A stretch of 64,000 nucleotides of DNA from Isoptericola cucumis (GCF_014635665.1 NZ_BMDG01000010.1:62001-126000); one strand, 5' to 3'; positions 53,024 through 62,184 are shown, counted from the first letter of the stretch. The notes: a model not told the origin generated them from the letters alone. Translations and numbers: made by a program.

Positions 53024-54282
53024 GATGCGTCCTTCCCGGCAGCCGCCTCCGGCTCGCCGACGTGCACCCGCGGGACACGGCTCCCGATGCCGGTGACGAT
53101 CTCGTAGCTGATGGTGCCCGCCGCCTGCGCCCAGTCCGTGGCGTTCGGCACGAGCGCGCCGCGCGCGACGCCGTCGGACTCGCCGAACAGGGTCACGACG
53201 TCCCCCGGCCGCTCCGTGGCGGCCGGGCCCAGGTCGAGCACGAACTGGTCCATGCAGACCCGGCCCGCCACGCGCAGCACCCGGGCCGCGCTCCCCCGGC
53301 CGACGCCCACCGGCCCGCCGACGCCGAGCTCGCCCCCCGACGCGTGCCGCTGGATGCCGTCGGCGTAGCCGAGCGGGACGACGCCGAGCCGCGTGTCCTG
53401 CGTCGTCGTGTACCGGTGGCCGTAGGAGACGCCGTGCCCGGCCGGGACGTCCTTGACGGTCACGAGCCGGGCCTGCAGCGTCATCGCGCCCCGCAGGCCG
53501 AAGTCCCCGGGCGCCCCCAGCTCCGGGGCCGGGCTGTGGCCGTAGACGGAGATGCCCGGGCGCACCAGGTCGTAGTGCAGCCGCGGGTCGGTGAGGACGG
53601 CGGCGGAGTTGGCCAGGTGCCGCACCTCCGGCGCCAGGCCCGCGGCCTCGACCGTCGACACCGCGTCGTCGAACGCGCGCGCCTGGAGGGCGATGGACGG
53701 GTGGCCGGGCTCGTCCGCGCACGCGAGGTGCGACATCACGCCGACGACGCGCACGTCCCCGGCCGCCTCGAGGGCGGCCGCGCGGCGCACGACGTCCGGC
53801 AGGTCGGCCGGCGTGATCCCGTTGCGCCCGAGCCCGGTGTCGACCTTGAGGTGCACCCGCGCGGGCCGTCCCGCGGCGCGGGCGGCGGCGACGACCTCGT
53901 CGAGGGCCCACGGGGCGGCGACCCCGACGTCGACCTGCGCGGCGACGAGCCGTTCGAACGGCGCACCCGGGGCGCAGAGCCAGGTGAGCACCCGCGCGTG
54001 GTCGGGGGTGACGCCACCGGCACGCAGCGCCAGCGCCTCCGCCGGGACCGCGGTGCCGAGCCACGTCGCGCCGCCCGCGAGCGCCGCCCGGGCCACCGGC
54101 AGCATGCCGTGCCCGTACCCGTCGGCCTTGACCACCGCCATCACCGCCGCGCCCGACGCGTACCCGCCCAGCGTGCGGACGTTGTCGCGCACGGCGACGA
54201 GGTCGACGACGGCGCGTGCGGACGCCTCCGCCGCGAACGGCAGGTCGGCGGCACGGGGGACGGCGAGGGCGCTCACGGTCAT
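53020..54282 (-). CDS. alr: Alanine racemase
   Basis: It makes D-alanine for peptidoglycan. 420 residues, PLP enzyme. VMAVVKADGYGHG holds the PLP Lys, HLKVDTGLGRNG the barrel part, and GVSYGHRYTT plus VPLGYADGIQRH the second-base Tyr region and substrate site, with GRVCMDQFVLDL near the C-terminus. It lies 8 bases after the pseudouridine synthase gene and heads the tsaE-tsaB-rimI run, a common actinobacterial arrangement. Confidence 0.95.
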   Translation of the reverse strand: MTVSALAVPRAADLPFAAEASARAVVDLVAVRDNVRTLGGYASGAAVMAVVKADGYGHGMLPVARAALAGGATWLGTAVPAEALALRAGGVTPDHARVLTWLCAPGAPFERLVAAQVDVGVAAPWALDEVVAAARAAGRPARVHLKVDTGLGRNGITPADLPDVVRRAAALEAAGDVRVVGVMSHLACADEPGHPSIALQARAFDDAVSTVEAAGLAPEVRHLANSAAVLTDPRLHYDLVRPGISVYGHSPAPELGAPGDFGLRGAMTLQARLVTVKDVPAGHGVSYGHRYTTTQDTRLGVVPLGYADGIQRHASGGELGVGGPVGVGRGSAARVLRVAGRVCMDQFVLDLGPAATERPGDVVTLFGESDGVARGALVPNATDWAQAAGTISYEIVTGIGSRVPRVHVGEPEAAAGKDAS

Positions 54283-54290
54283 GGATTCTC

Positions 54291-55340
54291 TCACCGGCCG
54301 GGCGGTCCCGGCTCCGGGGCCGGCTCCGAGGCCGGCCCCGCGGACGACCTGGACCATGCAGCGAGCGTGCGGCGCGAGACGAACCGGCGGCGCTCGCCGG
54401 TCAGCGGGTCGTCGAGCTCCACGCTGCGGGACAGCAGCTGCAGCGGAGCGTCCGGGTCGTCGGGGGCGTCGGCGCGCAGCTCGGGCCAGAACGTGTCGCC
54501 CAGGATCGGCAGGCCCAGCGACGCCAGGTGCAGGCGCAGCTGGTGCGTCTTGCCGGTGTGCGGCTCGAGCCGGTACAGGCCGACGCCGCGGTCTTCGTCG
54601 CGCGCGACGAGCTCGATCCGGGACTCGGCGTTCGGCTCCCCGGGCTCCTCGACCGCCCGCACCACGCCGCGGTGCTTGACGATGCGCGACCGCACCACCT
54701 GCGGGCCGTCGGCGAGCGCCGACCCGGCGGGCGGCAGCGGCGCGACCGCCTCGTACGTCTTGCGCACGGCGCGGTCCTGGAACGCCGTCTGGTACGCGCC
54801 CCGCACCTGCGGGCGCACGGTCAGCACGAGCACGCCCGCCGTCGGGCGGTCGAGCCGGTGCGCCGGCGCCAGGTCGGGCAGGTCGAGGGTGGCGCGCAGG
54901 TGCACCAGGACCGTGCGGGTCACCCACCGGCCGCGGGGCATCGTCGCGACGAGGTGCGGCTTGTCGACGACGAGCAGGTCGTCGTCACGGTGCAGGACCT
55001 CGAGCTCCGCCAGCGCTGGGACCTCGGGCTCGTCGGCGGGCGGGTCGCGGTACAGGTAGAGGAAGCCGCGCGGCTCGAACGGCGTGGACGCGTCGACCAC
55101 TGCGCCGGCCCCGGTGACGACCTCGCCCGCCGCGAGCTTCTCGGCCAGCCGGGCGGCGTCGTGCGGGAACCGGTCCAGCAGGTACGCGGCCGCGGTCGGG
55201 TAGCGGGCGACGCTGGCCGCGTCGTGGGGCAGCACGAGGCGGGTCGGGTTGAGCCCGTCGCGCACCGGCAGCGGCGGCCGGTGCGGGCGCGGGCCGCGGC
55301 GGGTCGGATCGGCGGGCACTCCTCCATTGTCTCGCCCCAT
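54291..55340 (-). CDS. RluA-family pseudouridine synthase
   Basis: 349 residues. The catalytic Asp motif is APAHRLDRPTAGVLVL, preceded by LLVVDKPHLVATMPRGRWV and followed by LEPHTGKTHQLRLHLASLGLPILGD. The MPRG element after the first motif places it near the RluA/RluC type acting on rRNA or tRNA; the exact uridine is not predictable. First gene of the operon leading to alr. Divergent from the peroxidase gene, with only 19 bases between start codons. Confidence 0.9.
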   Translation of the reverse strand: MGRDNGGVPADPTRRGPRPHRPPLPVRDGLNPTRLVLPHDAASVARYPTAAAYLLDRFPHDAARLAEKLAAGEVVTGAGAVVDASTPFEPRGFLYLYRDPPADEPEVPALAELEVLHRDDDLLVVDKPHLVATMPRGRWVTRTVLVHLRATLDLPDLAPAHRLDRPTAGVLVLTVRPQVRGAYQTAFQDRAVRKTYEAVAPLPPAGSALADGPQVVRSRIVKHRGVVRAVEEPGEPNAESRIELVARDEDRGVGLYRLEPHTGKTHQLRLHLASLGLPILGDTFWPELRADAPDDPDAPLQLLSRSVELDDPLTGERRRFVSRRTLAAWSRSSAGPASEPAPEPGPPGR

Positions 55341-55359
55341 GAGGCGGCATGATGGGCGG

Positions 55360-55842
55360 ATGAGCCTCTACGACATCCCGTTCGAGCGCATGGACGGCAC
55401 CACCACCTCCCTGGCGGACCACCGCGACGACGTGGTGCTCGTGGTCAACGTCGCGTCCCGGTGCGGGCTCGCCCCGCAGTACGAGACCCTCGAGCAGCTG
55501 CAGAAGACGTACGCCGCCCGCGGGTTCACGGTGCTCGGCTTCCCGAGCAACCAGTTCCTCCAGGAGCTGTCCACCGACGAGAAGGTCGCCGAGTTCTGCT
55601 CCACCACCTACGGCGTCACCTTCCCCGTGCTCGCCAGGGTCCGCGTGAACGGTCGGCACACCCACCCGCTGTACGCCGAGCTGAAGAAGTCCACCGACGA
55701 CGGCGGGCACACCGGCCGCGTCCGGTGGAACTTCGAGAAGTTCCTCGTGCTCCCCGGCGGCGACGTGCACCGCTTCTCCCCCAAGACGGTGCCCGACGAC
55801 CCGGCGCTCGTCGGCGTCATCGAGAAGGCCCTGCCCCGGTAG
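55360..55842 (+). CDS. Glutathione peroxidase-family thiol peroxidase
   Basis: 160 residues. NVASRCGLAPQYETLEQL contains the peroxidatic Cys, GFPSNQF the Gln region, and VRWNFEKFLV the Trp-Asn of the catalytic tetrad. Since actinobacteria lack glutathione in most cases, such Cys-type enzymes usually use thioredoxin or mycothiol systems. The start is preceded by CATGAT 6 bases away. Divergent from the pseudouridine synthase gene. Confidence 0.93.
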   Translation: MSLYDIPFERMDGTTTSLADHRDDVVLVVNVASRCGLAPQYETLEQLQKTYAARGFTVLGFPSNQFLQELSTDEKVAEFCSTTYGVTFPVLARVRVNGRHTHPLYAELKKSTDDGGHTGRVRWNFEKFLVLPGGDVHRFSPKTVPDDPALVGVIEKALPR

Positions 55843-55861
55843 CCGACCCTCGCCGGGTCGG
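55843..55861. terminator. Small bidirectional terminator
   Basis: CCGACCC-TCGCC-GGGTCGG, a perfect 7-bp stem directly after the peroxidase stop and 8 bases beyond the end of the convergent acetyltransferase gene. Confidence 0.6.
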
Positions 55862-55868
55862 TCCGGCG

Positions 55869-56474
55869 TCAGGGCGCGACGAGGTGCAGCCAACGCTCGG
55901 TGACGGCGTAGCCCAGCGCCTCGTTCGCCCGCCGCGACCCGACGTTGGCGCCCGCGCCGCCGGTGCCGAAGCGGACGTGCCCCGCACCGGCGAGCGCGAG
56001 CAGCGCCGCCGCCTTGACGGCGGTCGCCAGGCCACGGCGACGCACCTCCGACCGCGTGACCGTGAAGTCGGTGTCGATCCGATCGGACGCCGGGTACAGC
56101 ACGGTCGCGGCGTCCAGCCGGCCGTCGGCGGCGAACGCCCCGAAGGCCCAGCGGTCCCCGCCCTCGAGCGCGGCCGCGAGCACCGCCCCATCGGGCACGT
56201 CGTGCGAGGTCGCCACGGTCACCGGGTAGTCCGCCGCGGCGCCGGCGTCGAGCTCGACGAGGGCCGCAGCCTCCTCGGGCACGAGCTCGCGGACCGTCCA
56301 CCCCGCACCGCGGACGGCGGCCACGGCGGCGCGGCAGGTCGCGGCCACGGCGGGCGTGACCGTGAGGCGCGCGCCCCACGACTCCCCCTGGACCTGAGCC
56401 CCGGCGGCGAGCAGGCGGACGGCCTCCGGGTCGTCGGAGCGCAGGACCCGCACGGCGGGGACGTTCGTCGTCAC
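55869..56474 (-). CDS. GNAT-family acetyltransferase
   Basis: 201 residues. The N-terminal half is divergent; the second half has TDFTVTRSEVRRRGLATAVKAAALLALAGAGH, matching the acetyl-CoA motif, then FGTGGAGANVGSRRANEALGYAVTERW, the family's C-terminal strand. The GTG start at 56474 has TACGGT 6 bases upstream. Substrate unknown. Confidence 0.82.
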   Translation of the reverse strand: MTTNVPAVRVLRSDDPEAVRLLAAGAQVQGESWGARLTVTPAVAATCRAAVAAVRGAGWTVRELVPEEAAALVELDAGAAADYPVTVATSHDVPDGAVLAAALEGGDRWAFGAFAADGRLDAATVLYPASDRIDTDFTVTRSEVRRRGLATAVKAAALLALAGAGHVRFGTGGAGANVGSRRANEALGYAVTERWLHLVAP

Positions 56475-56480
56475 CGGCAC

Positions 56481-56486
56481 ACCGTA
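56481..56486 (-). promoter_or_regulatory. -10 hexamer TACGGT (leaderless acetyltransferase GTG)
   Basis: TACGGT on the minus strand lies 6 bases before the GTG at 56474 and fixes a start well inside a longer open frame. Confidence 0.45.
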
Positions 56487-56512
56487 GCGACGTCGTCCCC
56501 GGTGGTGTGCCC

Positions 56513-57301
56513 TCAGTCCGACGGCCGGCTCACGACCAGCACGAGCGAGCCGTCGAAGGTCGGCTGCGTGCGCAGGTGCCCGTACCGGCGGTCCCACTCC
56601 CCGGAGGCGAGGTCGCCGCCCAGCCGGTCGGTGAACCGCTCCTGGACCGCGGGGCCGACGAAGCTCCACGCGGAGTTCGCACGGCGCGCCTCCGGGTCGA
56701 GCAGGCCCTCCGGGCGGCCGTAGTAGGCCTCCCCGAAGCGGTCGACGCAGCCGAGCGGGACCGGCAGCCCGATCACCTCGACGCGCCCGCCGAGCCCGGC
56801 GGCCACCCGATCGAGGCTCGGATAGCGGGCCGCCTCCGTCGCGATCACCTCGGGCGCGTACTCGTGCAGCCAGAACCGGTCGAGGAGCGCGGGGTCGCAC
56901 GTCATGACGACCACCGGCCCGGCGGCCACCCGGCGCAGCTCCCGCAGTCCACCCTCGAGGTCGGCCCACTGGTGCACGGAGAAGGTCGTCATGGCGGCGT
57001 CGAACGCGTCGTCGCCGAACGGCAGCGCCTCGGCCGTGGCGTCCACCGCGGGGACGAGGTCCGGCGGCCGCTGCGCGCGCATCGACGCCGACGGCTCGAC
57101 GGCGGTCACCGTTCGGTCCCGCGGCTCGTACGAGCCGGCGCCGGCGCCGACGTTCAGCACGGCGGCGGCGTCGCCGAGCGCCGCGGCGATCGCCGCCTCG
57201 AACGCCGGCTCCGGCTGCCGGTACCGGGTGTACCCGCCACCGATCGTCGCGTAGTCGGCGTCGCCGGCGGAGCCGTCGGGCGTGCGGGCCGAGGGCGTCA
57301 T
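56513..57301 (-). CDS. SAM-dependent methyltransferase
   Basis: 262 residues. AAVLNVGAGAGSYEPRDRTVTAVEPSASM is motif I through the acidic loop, and ALPFGDDAFDAAMTTFSVHQWADL and ELRRVAAGPVVVMT the later motifs, as in UbiE/Tam-like methyltransferases. ATGA overlap with the NAD(P)HX repair gene, so it is the third gene of that operon. Target unknown. Confidence 0.85.
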   Translation of the reverse strand: MTPSARTPDGSAGDADYATIGGGYTRYRQPEPAFEAAIAAALGDAAAVLNVGAGAGSYEPRDRTVTAVEPSASMRAQRPPDLVPAVDATAEALPFGDDAFDAAMTTFSVHQWADLEGGLRELRRVAAGPVVVMTCDPALLDRFWLHEYAPEVIATEAARYPSLDRVAAGLGGRVEVIGLPVPLGCVDRFGEAYYGRPEGLLDPEARRANSAWSFVGPAVQERFTDRLGGDLASGEWDRRYGHLRTQPTFDGSLVLVVSRPSD

Positions 57302-58938
57302 GCGGGTTCCTCGGGCCGGCGGGTCGGCGGGCAGGTCCCCCGGGGGCGTCGTGACGACAGCAGGCGGGCGACCTCCGCGGGCACGGCGTGCGCGACGTCC
57401 AGCGCCGCGACCGGCCCGCCCGGGTTCGCCCGGTGCGCCGCGCGACCGTGCACGAGGGCGGCGGCCGCGGCCACCTCGGCGGCCCGCTCCGGATGGCGGA
57501 CGACCTCGTCCGCGCGGGCGGCGAGCATCGCCCCCAGCAGGCCGGCCAGCACGTCGCCGGCTCCGGCCGTGGCGAGCCAGCCGGGGCCGTCGGACTGCGC
57601 GTACGCCACGCCGGGCCCGGCGACGACGGTCACGCCGCCCTTGAGGAGCACGGTCGCGCCGGTCAGGTCGTGCGCTCGGCGGGCCCAGCGCAGCGGCTCC
57701 GCCTCGACGTCCGCGCGCCGCACGTCCTCGCCGCGGGAGCGCAGCAGCGCCGTCAGCTCGCCCGCGTGCGGGGTGACGACGAACCACGGCGGGGAGTCGT
57801 CGTCCAGGAGGCCGAGCCCGCCCGCGTCGACGACGGCCGGCACCGGCCCGCCCGCCAGGCCCCCGAGCCCGCCCGACGCGGCCACGAGCCCGGCCCGGCC
57901 GCGCTCGTGCTGCCCGTCGTCCTGTCCCTCGTCCTCCGCCTCGGGGCCGCCGGGGACGCCGGGGCCCACCACCCACGCCTGCACGCGGCCGGGGACGGTG
58001 ACCACCTCCGGCCGCGCCCCCACCACGACCCGCCCGACCTCGACCGACCCGCGGTAGCGCACCATCCCGGCCCCGGCGCAGACGGCGCCGGTCGTCGTCA
58101 GCACCGCCGCACCCGGGTACGTCGCCGTGCCCGCGACGACCCCCACGACGCCGCGCGTGTACTTGTGGTCCGCGGCGCCGGGGACCGGCCACGACCGCGC
58201 GACGTCGTCGGGCTCCAGACGCCGCACCGCCGGCGGGTCGTCGAGGTGCAGCCCGATGTCGACGACGGCCACCTCCCCCGCCAGCCCGGCCGCGGGCGGC
58301 AGCAGCAGCCCCGGCTTGGCGGCCCCGAACGTCACGGTCCGGTCCGCCGCCAGCACGGGGCCGGCCACCGCGCCGTCGTCCACCCCGATCCCGGACGGCA
58401 CGTCGACGGCCACCACCCACGCCCGCCTCGTCGCTCGGGGTGCGGCCTCGTCGAGGGCGGGCGCCTGGGCCGTCTCCAGGGCCCCCACCAGGGCCGCCAC
58501 CAGATCGGCGGCGAGGCCGCGCAGCGGCCCGCGAGCGCCGAGGCCGACAAGTCCGTCGAGCACGACGTCGGACCGTGCGACGTCGCCGGCCACCGCGCCG
58601 ACCCGCCCGGGGGCCGCGAACAGCTCGACCACCCGTCCGCCGGCACGCCGCAGCGCCGTCAGCCCGCCGGGGTGCGCGCGCTCGTCGACGAGGACGGCGG
58701 TCACCCCCAGACCCCTCCGCGCGAGCACCGCCCCCGCGTGCAGCGCGTCGCCGCCGTTGTTGCCGGCGCCCACCAGCAGCACGACGCGGGCGCCGCGGAC
58801 CGTGCCCCGGCGCGCCGCGACGTCACGCACCACCTGCGTCGCGAGCGCGAACGACGCCCGCTCCATCAGCGGCACCCCCTCGGCCAGCAGGGGCTCCTCG
58901 GCGGCGCGGACGTCGGCGGCGGACCAGGCGGAGATCAT
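57298..58938 (-). CDS. nnr: Bifunctional NAD(P)H-hydrate epimerase / ADP-dependent dehydratase
   Basis: It repairs hydrated NAD(P)H. 546 residues. The N-terminal YjeF_N epimerase domain ([25 protein letters not shown]) is fused to a C-terminal ribokinase-like dehydratase (DHKYTRGVVGVVAGTATYPGAAVL, VVTPHAGELTALL, ATVLLKGGVTVVAGP, GWLATAGAGDVLAGLLGA). Started at 58938 where it overlaps the SUMF-like stop (ATGA); an ATG 9 bases earlier is possible. The linker around residue 345 contains an acidic EDEGQDDGQ stretch. Confidence 0.93.
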   Translation of the reverse strand: MISAWSAADVRAAEEPLLAEGVPLMERASFALATQVVRDVAARRGTVRGARVVLLVGAGNNGGDALHAGAVLARRGLGVTAVLVDERAHPGGLTALRRAGGRVVELFAAPGRVGAVAGDVARSDVVLDGLVGLGARGPLRGLAADLVAALVGALETAQAPALDEAAPRATRRAWVVAVDVPSGIGVDDGAVAGPVLAADRTVTFGAAKPGLLLPPAAGLAGEVAVVDIGLHLDDPPAVRRLEPDDVARSWPVPGAADHKYTRGVVGVVAGTATYPGAAVLTTTGAVCAGAGMVRYRGSVEVGRVVVGARPEVVTVPGRVQAWVVGPGVPGGPEAEDEGQDDGQHERGRAGLVAASGGLGGLAGGPVPAVVDAGGLGLLDDDSPPWFVVTPHAGELTALLRSRGEDVRRADVEAEPLRWARRAHDLTGATVLLKGGVTVVAGPGVAYAQSDGPGWLATAGAGDVLAGLLGAMLAARADEVVRHPERAAEVAAAAALVHGRAAHRANPGGPVAALDVAHAVPAEVARLLSSRRPRGTCPPTRRPEEPA

Positions 58939-59783
58939 GAGTGGCATCCTGCCCCGTGCGGGGCGTCGTCGCCGGTCGCGGCGCCCACCTCGCCGGCCGC
59001 GGGGTGGTCCACGAGCTCGCGCAACGGCGTCCATCCGAGCGGGAGCGGCCCGCGCACGTCGGCCCGCTCACGGTCCCGCCGGGCCGACCATCCCTGGGCT
59101 GTGTCCCCGCCGGGCGCTCCCACGACGCCGCGGGCGACACGGAACCCCACGTCCTCGAGCCGGGCCTCCGGCAGGCTCCCGCGTCGTACGGACGCCCGGA
59201 CGCTCCACCGCGGATCCGCCCAGCCGCCGCCGCGCAGCACCCGGTAGTCGGCGTACCGCGCGGGGTCGGCGTAGTCCCAGCACCACTCCCAGACGTTGCC
59301 GAGCATGTCGAACGCGCCGAAGGCGTTCGGCGCCTTGCCGGCCACGGGTTGCGGACCCGGCACGTCGTCCAGGGCCGTCCACGCCGTCGTCTCCAGCGGG
59401 CCGTAGGTCGGTCCCGTGCTCCCGGCACGGGCTGCGTGCTCCCACTCGCCTTCCGTCGGCAGCCGGTAGCCGTCGGCGTGGACGTCCCAGGCGACCCGCC
59501 GCCCGGCGACCCGGTAGGCCGGCCGCAGGCCCGCGCGGGCCGATGCGGCGTTGCACCAGGCCACGGCGTCGAACCACGAGACCGGTTGCACGGGCAGCCG
59601 GCCACCGGCGGGGCCCGTCGGCCGGGGAGACCCTGCGGCCGTCCACGCCTGCGCCGTGACCGGGGTGCGCCCGATCTCGAAGGGCATCAGGTCGACGGCG
59701 CGCGAGGTCCCGGAGCGCGCGTCCCGCAGCGTCACCGTGCCGCCCGGCACCGCGACCGTCTCGACGGCGTTCTCGGTCGTCAT
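58935..59783 (-). CDS. SUMF1/FGE-fold protein lacking the catalytic cysteines
   Basis: 282 residues. C-type-lectin-like FGE-sulfatase fold: TPVTAQAW, PVQPVSWFDAVAWCNA, YRLPTEGEWEHAARAG, GAFDMLGNVWEWCWD and YRVLRGGGWADPRWSVRASVRRGSLPEARLEDVGFRVAR. True formylglycine-generating enzymes have two Cys in the last block; here it has none, so another role is likely. The ATG has TAGCCT 6 bases upstream. Heads an operon with nnr and a methyltransferase. Confidence 0.85.
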   Translation of the reverse strand: MTTENAVETVAVPGGTVTLRDARSGTSRAVDLMPFEIGRTPVTAQAWTAAGSPRPTGPAGGRLPVQPVSWFDAVAWCNAASARAGLRPAYRVAGRRVAWDVHADGYRLPTEGEWEHAARAGSTGPTYGPLETTAWTALDDVPGPQPVAGKAPNAFGAFDMLGNVWEWCWDYADPARYADYRVLRGGGWADPRWSVRASVRRGSLPEARLEDVGFRVARGVVGAPGGDTAQGWSARRDRERADVRGPLPLGWTPLRELVDHPAAGEVGAATGDDAPHGAGCHS

Positions 59784-59789
59784 GCGCCC

Positions 59790-59795
59790 AGGCTA
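59790..59795 (-). promoter_or_regulatory. -10 hexamer TAGCCT (SUMF-nnr-methyltransferase operon)
   Basis: TAGCCT on the minus strand lies 6 bases before the ATG at 59783. The divergent LLM promoter starts 24 bases away. Confidence 0.5.
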
Positions 59796-59818
59796 GGCGC
59801 CCGTGCCGTGGGCGGGCA

Positions 59819-59824
59819 TAGGCT
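59819..59824 (+). promoter_or_regulatory. -10 hexamer TAGGCT of the LLM oxidoreductase gene
   Basis: TAGGCT lies 7 bases before the ATG at 59832. Confidence 0.5.
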
Positions 59825-59831
59825 CGGGGCC

Positions 59832-60887
59832 ATGCGATTCGGACTCTTCATCCCGCAGGGCTGGCGCCACTCGCTCACCGACGTCCCCCCGGAGCAGCAC
59901 TGGGAGACGATGCTGTCTCTCCTCCACTACGCCGACAACGCCGCGGCGGGCGAACCGGTCCCGGGCGGACCCTGGGCCTGGGACTCGGTCTGGGTGTACG
60001 ACCACTTCCACACGGTCCCGGTGCCCAGCACCGAGGCGACGCACGAGGCGTGGACGCTGATGGCGGCGTTCGCGGCCGCGTCCCAGCGCGTCAAGCTCGG
60101 GCAGATGTGCACGTGCATGTCGTACCGGAACCCGGCCTACCTGGCGAAGGTCGCGGCCACGGTCGACCACGTCTCCGGCGGCCGCGCGCAGATGGGCATC
60201 GGCGCCGGCTGGTACGAGCACGAGTGGCGGGCGTACGGCTACGGCTTCCCCCGCGCCGGGGAACGCATCCGCGCGCTCGACGAGGGCGTGCAGATCATGA
60301 CGCAGATGTGGCGCACCGGGTCGTCGGGCCGGTTCGACGGCGAGACCTACCAGGTGGACGGCGCCCTGTGCTACCCGCAGCCGCTGCAGCGCCTGCCCGT
60401 CGGCGACGGCGGCGCCGAGGTGCCGAGCATCCCGCTGTGGATCGCAGGCGGCGGCGAGAAGAAGACGCTGCGGGTCGCGGCACGCTTCGCGCAGTACACG
60501 AACTTCGCGGGCGACCCGGAGACGTTCACGCACAAGTCGCGGATCCTGGAGCAGCACTGCGCCGACGTCGGCACCGACTTCGGGGCGATCACCCGCAGCT
60601 CGGACTACAACGTCGTCATCGGCGAGAACCAGGCCGAGGTGGACGACCGGTTCGCGTGGATCTCCTCGCACTTCCGCAAGCACGCGCCCGGCGAGAAGGG
60701 CGAGAACGAGATCGCGAACTGGCGCAACAGCCCGTTGGTGGGCACGCCCGAGCAGGTCGTCGAGGCCCTGACCGACCTGCAGCAGCGCGGCATGACGTAC
60801 GCCATCACGTACTTCCCGAACGCCGCCGCGGACCGCGACCAGATCGAGCTGTTCCAGCGGCAGGTCGTCCCCGCGCTCCAGGACTGA
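59832..60887 (+). CDS. LLM-class F420-dependent oxidoreductase
   Basis: 351 residues, luciferase-like TIM barrel. MRFGLFIPQGWRHSL, DSVWVYDHFHTVPVPS, SYRNPAYLAKVAATVDHVSGGRAQMGIGAGWYEHEW and IPLWIAGGGEKKTLRVAA are hallmarks of F420-dependent family members in actinobacteria. FMN use cannot be excluded from sequence alone. Followed after 7 bases by an alpha/beta hydrolase gene, probably co-transcribed. Confidence 0.9.
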   Translation: MRFGLFIPQGWRHSLTDVPPEQHWETMLSLLHYADNAAAGEPVPGGPWAWDSVWVYDHFHTVPVPSTEATHEAWTLMAAFAAASQRVKLGQMCTCMSYRNPAYLAKVAATVDHVSGGRAQMGIGAGWYEHEWRAYGYGFPRAGERIRALDEGVQIMTQMWRTGSSGRFDGETYQVDGALCYPQPLQRLPVGDGGAEVPSIPLWIAGGGEKKTLRVAARFAQYTNFAGDPETFTHKSRILEQHCADVGTDFGAITRSSDYNVVIGENQAEVDDRFAWISSHFRKHAPGEKGENEIANWRNSPLVGTPEQVVEALTDLQQRGMTYAITYFPNAAADRDQIELFQRQVVPALQD

Positions 60888-60894
60888 CCGGGGC

Positions 60895-61752
60895 GTGACA
60901 CCGCCCGTGACCAGACGCCACGAGCTCGACCTCCCCGACGGGCGGCGCCTGGTCGTGCACGACGACGGCGGGCGCCCGGGTGCGCCCGCCGTCGTCTGGC
61001 ACCACGGCTCGCCCCAGTCCGGCGCGCTGCTGCCGCCCGTCGCCGAGGCCGCGGCGGCCCGCGGGCTGCGCGCGGTCTCCGGCGCCCGCGCCGGGTACGG
61101 CGGCTCCACGCGCCGGCCCGGGCGGACCGTGGCCGGCTCCGCCGCCGACCTGGCGCACGCCCTGGACGAGCTCGGGGTGACGCGCTGTGTCGCCGTCGGC
61201 GCCTCGGGCGGGGGTCCGCACGCCCTGGCCCTCGCGGCGCTGCGCCCCGACCTGGTGGCCGGCGTCGTCACGCTCGCGGGACCGGCCCCGTTCCCGGGCG
61301 CCGACGCCGGGAGCGACGTCGAGGGGTGGTTCGCCGGCATGGCGGACGACGGCGGGCTGCGGTCCGCGCTCGAGGGCACCGCCGCGCGTGCGGCGCACCA
61401 GGAGACCGCCGAGTTCGACGAGTCGAGCTTCACCCCCGCCGACCACGCGATGTTCGCCGGCCCGTGGGGCGCCCTCGGCGAGGACGCCGGCCGGGCCGGC
61501 GAGGCCTGGCCGGGCGGGCTCGTGGACGACGACGTGGCGTTCGTCCGGCCCTGGGGCGTCGAGCTCGCCGACGTCGCGGCACCCGTCCTCGTGGTGCAGG
61601 GCGGCGCCGACCGCGTCGTGCCGCGCCGGCACGCCGACCTGCTGCTGGACGCGCTGCCCGCCGGCGAGCTGTGGCTGCGCCCCCGCGACGGTCACATCAG
61701 CGTGCTCGACGCGCTCCCCGTCGCGCTCGACTGGTTGCGCCCGCTCGCCTGA
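60895..61752 (+). CDS. Alpha/beta-hydrolase
   Basis: 285 residues. WHHGSPQSG is the oxyanion-hole region, nucleophile Ser in VGASGGGPHAL, acid in GGADRVVP and catalytic His in RDGHIS. GTG at 60895; a second GTG at 60907 is possible. It lies 7 bases after the LLM oxidoreductase gene and ends 8 bases before the convergent acpS gene. Confidence 0.88.
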   Translation: MTPPVTRRHELDLPDGRRLVVHDDGGRPGAPAVVWHHGSPQSGALLPPVAEAAAARGLRAVSGARAGYGGSTRRPGRTVAGSAADLAHALDELGVTRCVAVGASGGGPHALALAALRPDLVAGVVTLAGPAPFPGADAGSDVEGWFAGMADDGGLRSALEGTAARAAHQETAEFDESSFTPADHAMFAGPWGALGEDAGRAGEAWPGGLVDDDVAFVRPWGVELADVAAPVLVVQGGADRVVPRRHADLLLDALPAGELWLRPRDGHISVLDALPVALDWLRPLA

Positions 61753-61760
61753 GGCGGGGC

Positions 61761-62111
61761 TCAGCCCTCCGCCACGACCATCGCCGAGGAGATGCCGGCG
61801 TCGTGCGAGATCGACAGGTGCCAGGCCTTCACGCCGAGCTCGTCGGCCCGGGCCAGCACGGTGCCGCGCAGCTCGACCTGGGGAGGCCCGCCGACGGTGC
61901 GGTGCACGGTCGCGTCGTGCCAGTGCATGGTGCCGGGAGCTCCGAGTGCCTTGGCGATGGCCTCCTTGGCCGCGAACCGCGCGGCCAGCGAGGACGCCGG
62001 CAGGTCGCGCTCGGCCTCGGTGAACAGCTTCTCGCGCAGCCGCGGCGTGCGCTCGAGGGTCGCCATGAACCTCTCGACGTCGACGACGTCGATGCCCACC
62101 CCGATGATCAT
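61761..62111 (-). CDS. acpS: Holo-[acyl-carrier-protein] synthase
   Basis: It loads 4'-phosphopantetheine onto acyl carrier proteins. 116 residues: [14 protein letters not shown] with the Mg-binding Asp, [27 protein letters not shown] with the Glu, and [18 protein letters not shown] with the conserved His-Asp. The ATG has TAGGCT 7 bases upstream. Divergent from the hydrolase gene at 62192. Confidence 0.95.
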   Translation of the reverse strand: MIIGVGIDVVDVERFMATLERTPRLREKLFTEAERDLPASSLAARFAAKEAIAKALGAPGTMHWHDATVHRTVGGPPQVELRGTVLARADELGVKAWHLSISHDAGISSAMVVAEG

Positions 62112-62118
62112 GGGCCTC

Positions 62119-62124
62119 AGCCTA
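62119..62124 (-). promoter_or_regulatory. -10 hexamer TAGGCT of acpS
   Basis: TAGGCT on the minus strand lies 7 bases before the ATG at 62111. Confidence 0.5.
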
Positions 62125-62178
62125 GGACCCTGCGAGGCTCGCCCCCCGGGCCGGCGGGCGGATGTCGGTGCCTGCTCC

Positions 62179-62184
62179 TAGGGT
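62179..62184 (+). promoter_or_regulatory. -10 hexamer TAGGGT of the second hydrolase gene
   Basis: TAGGGT lies 7 bases before the ATG at 62192 and favours that start over the ATG at 62162. Confidence 0.5.
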
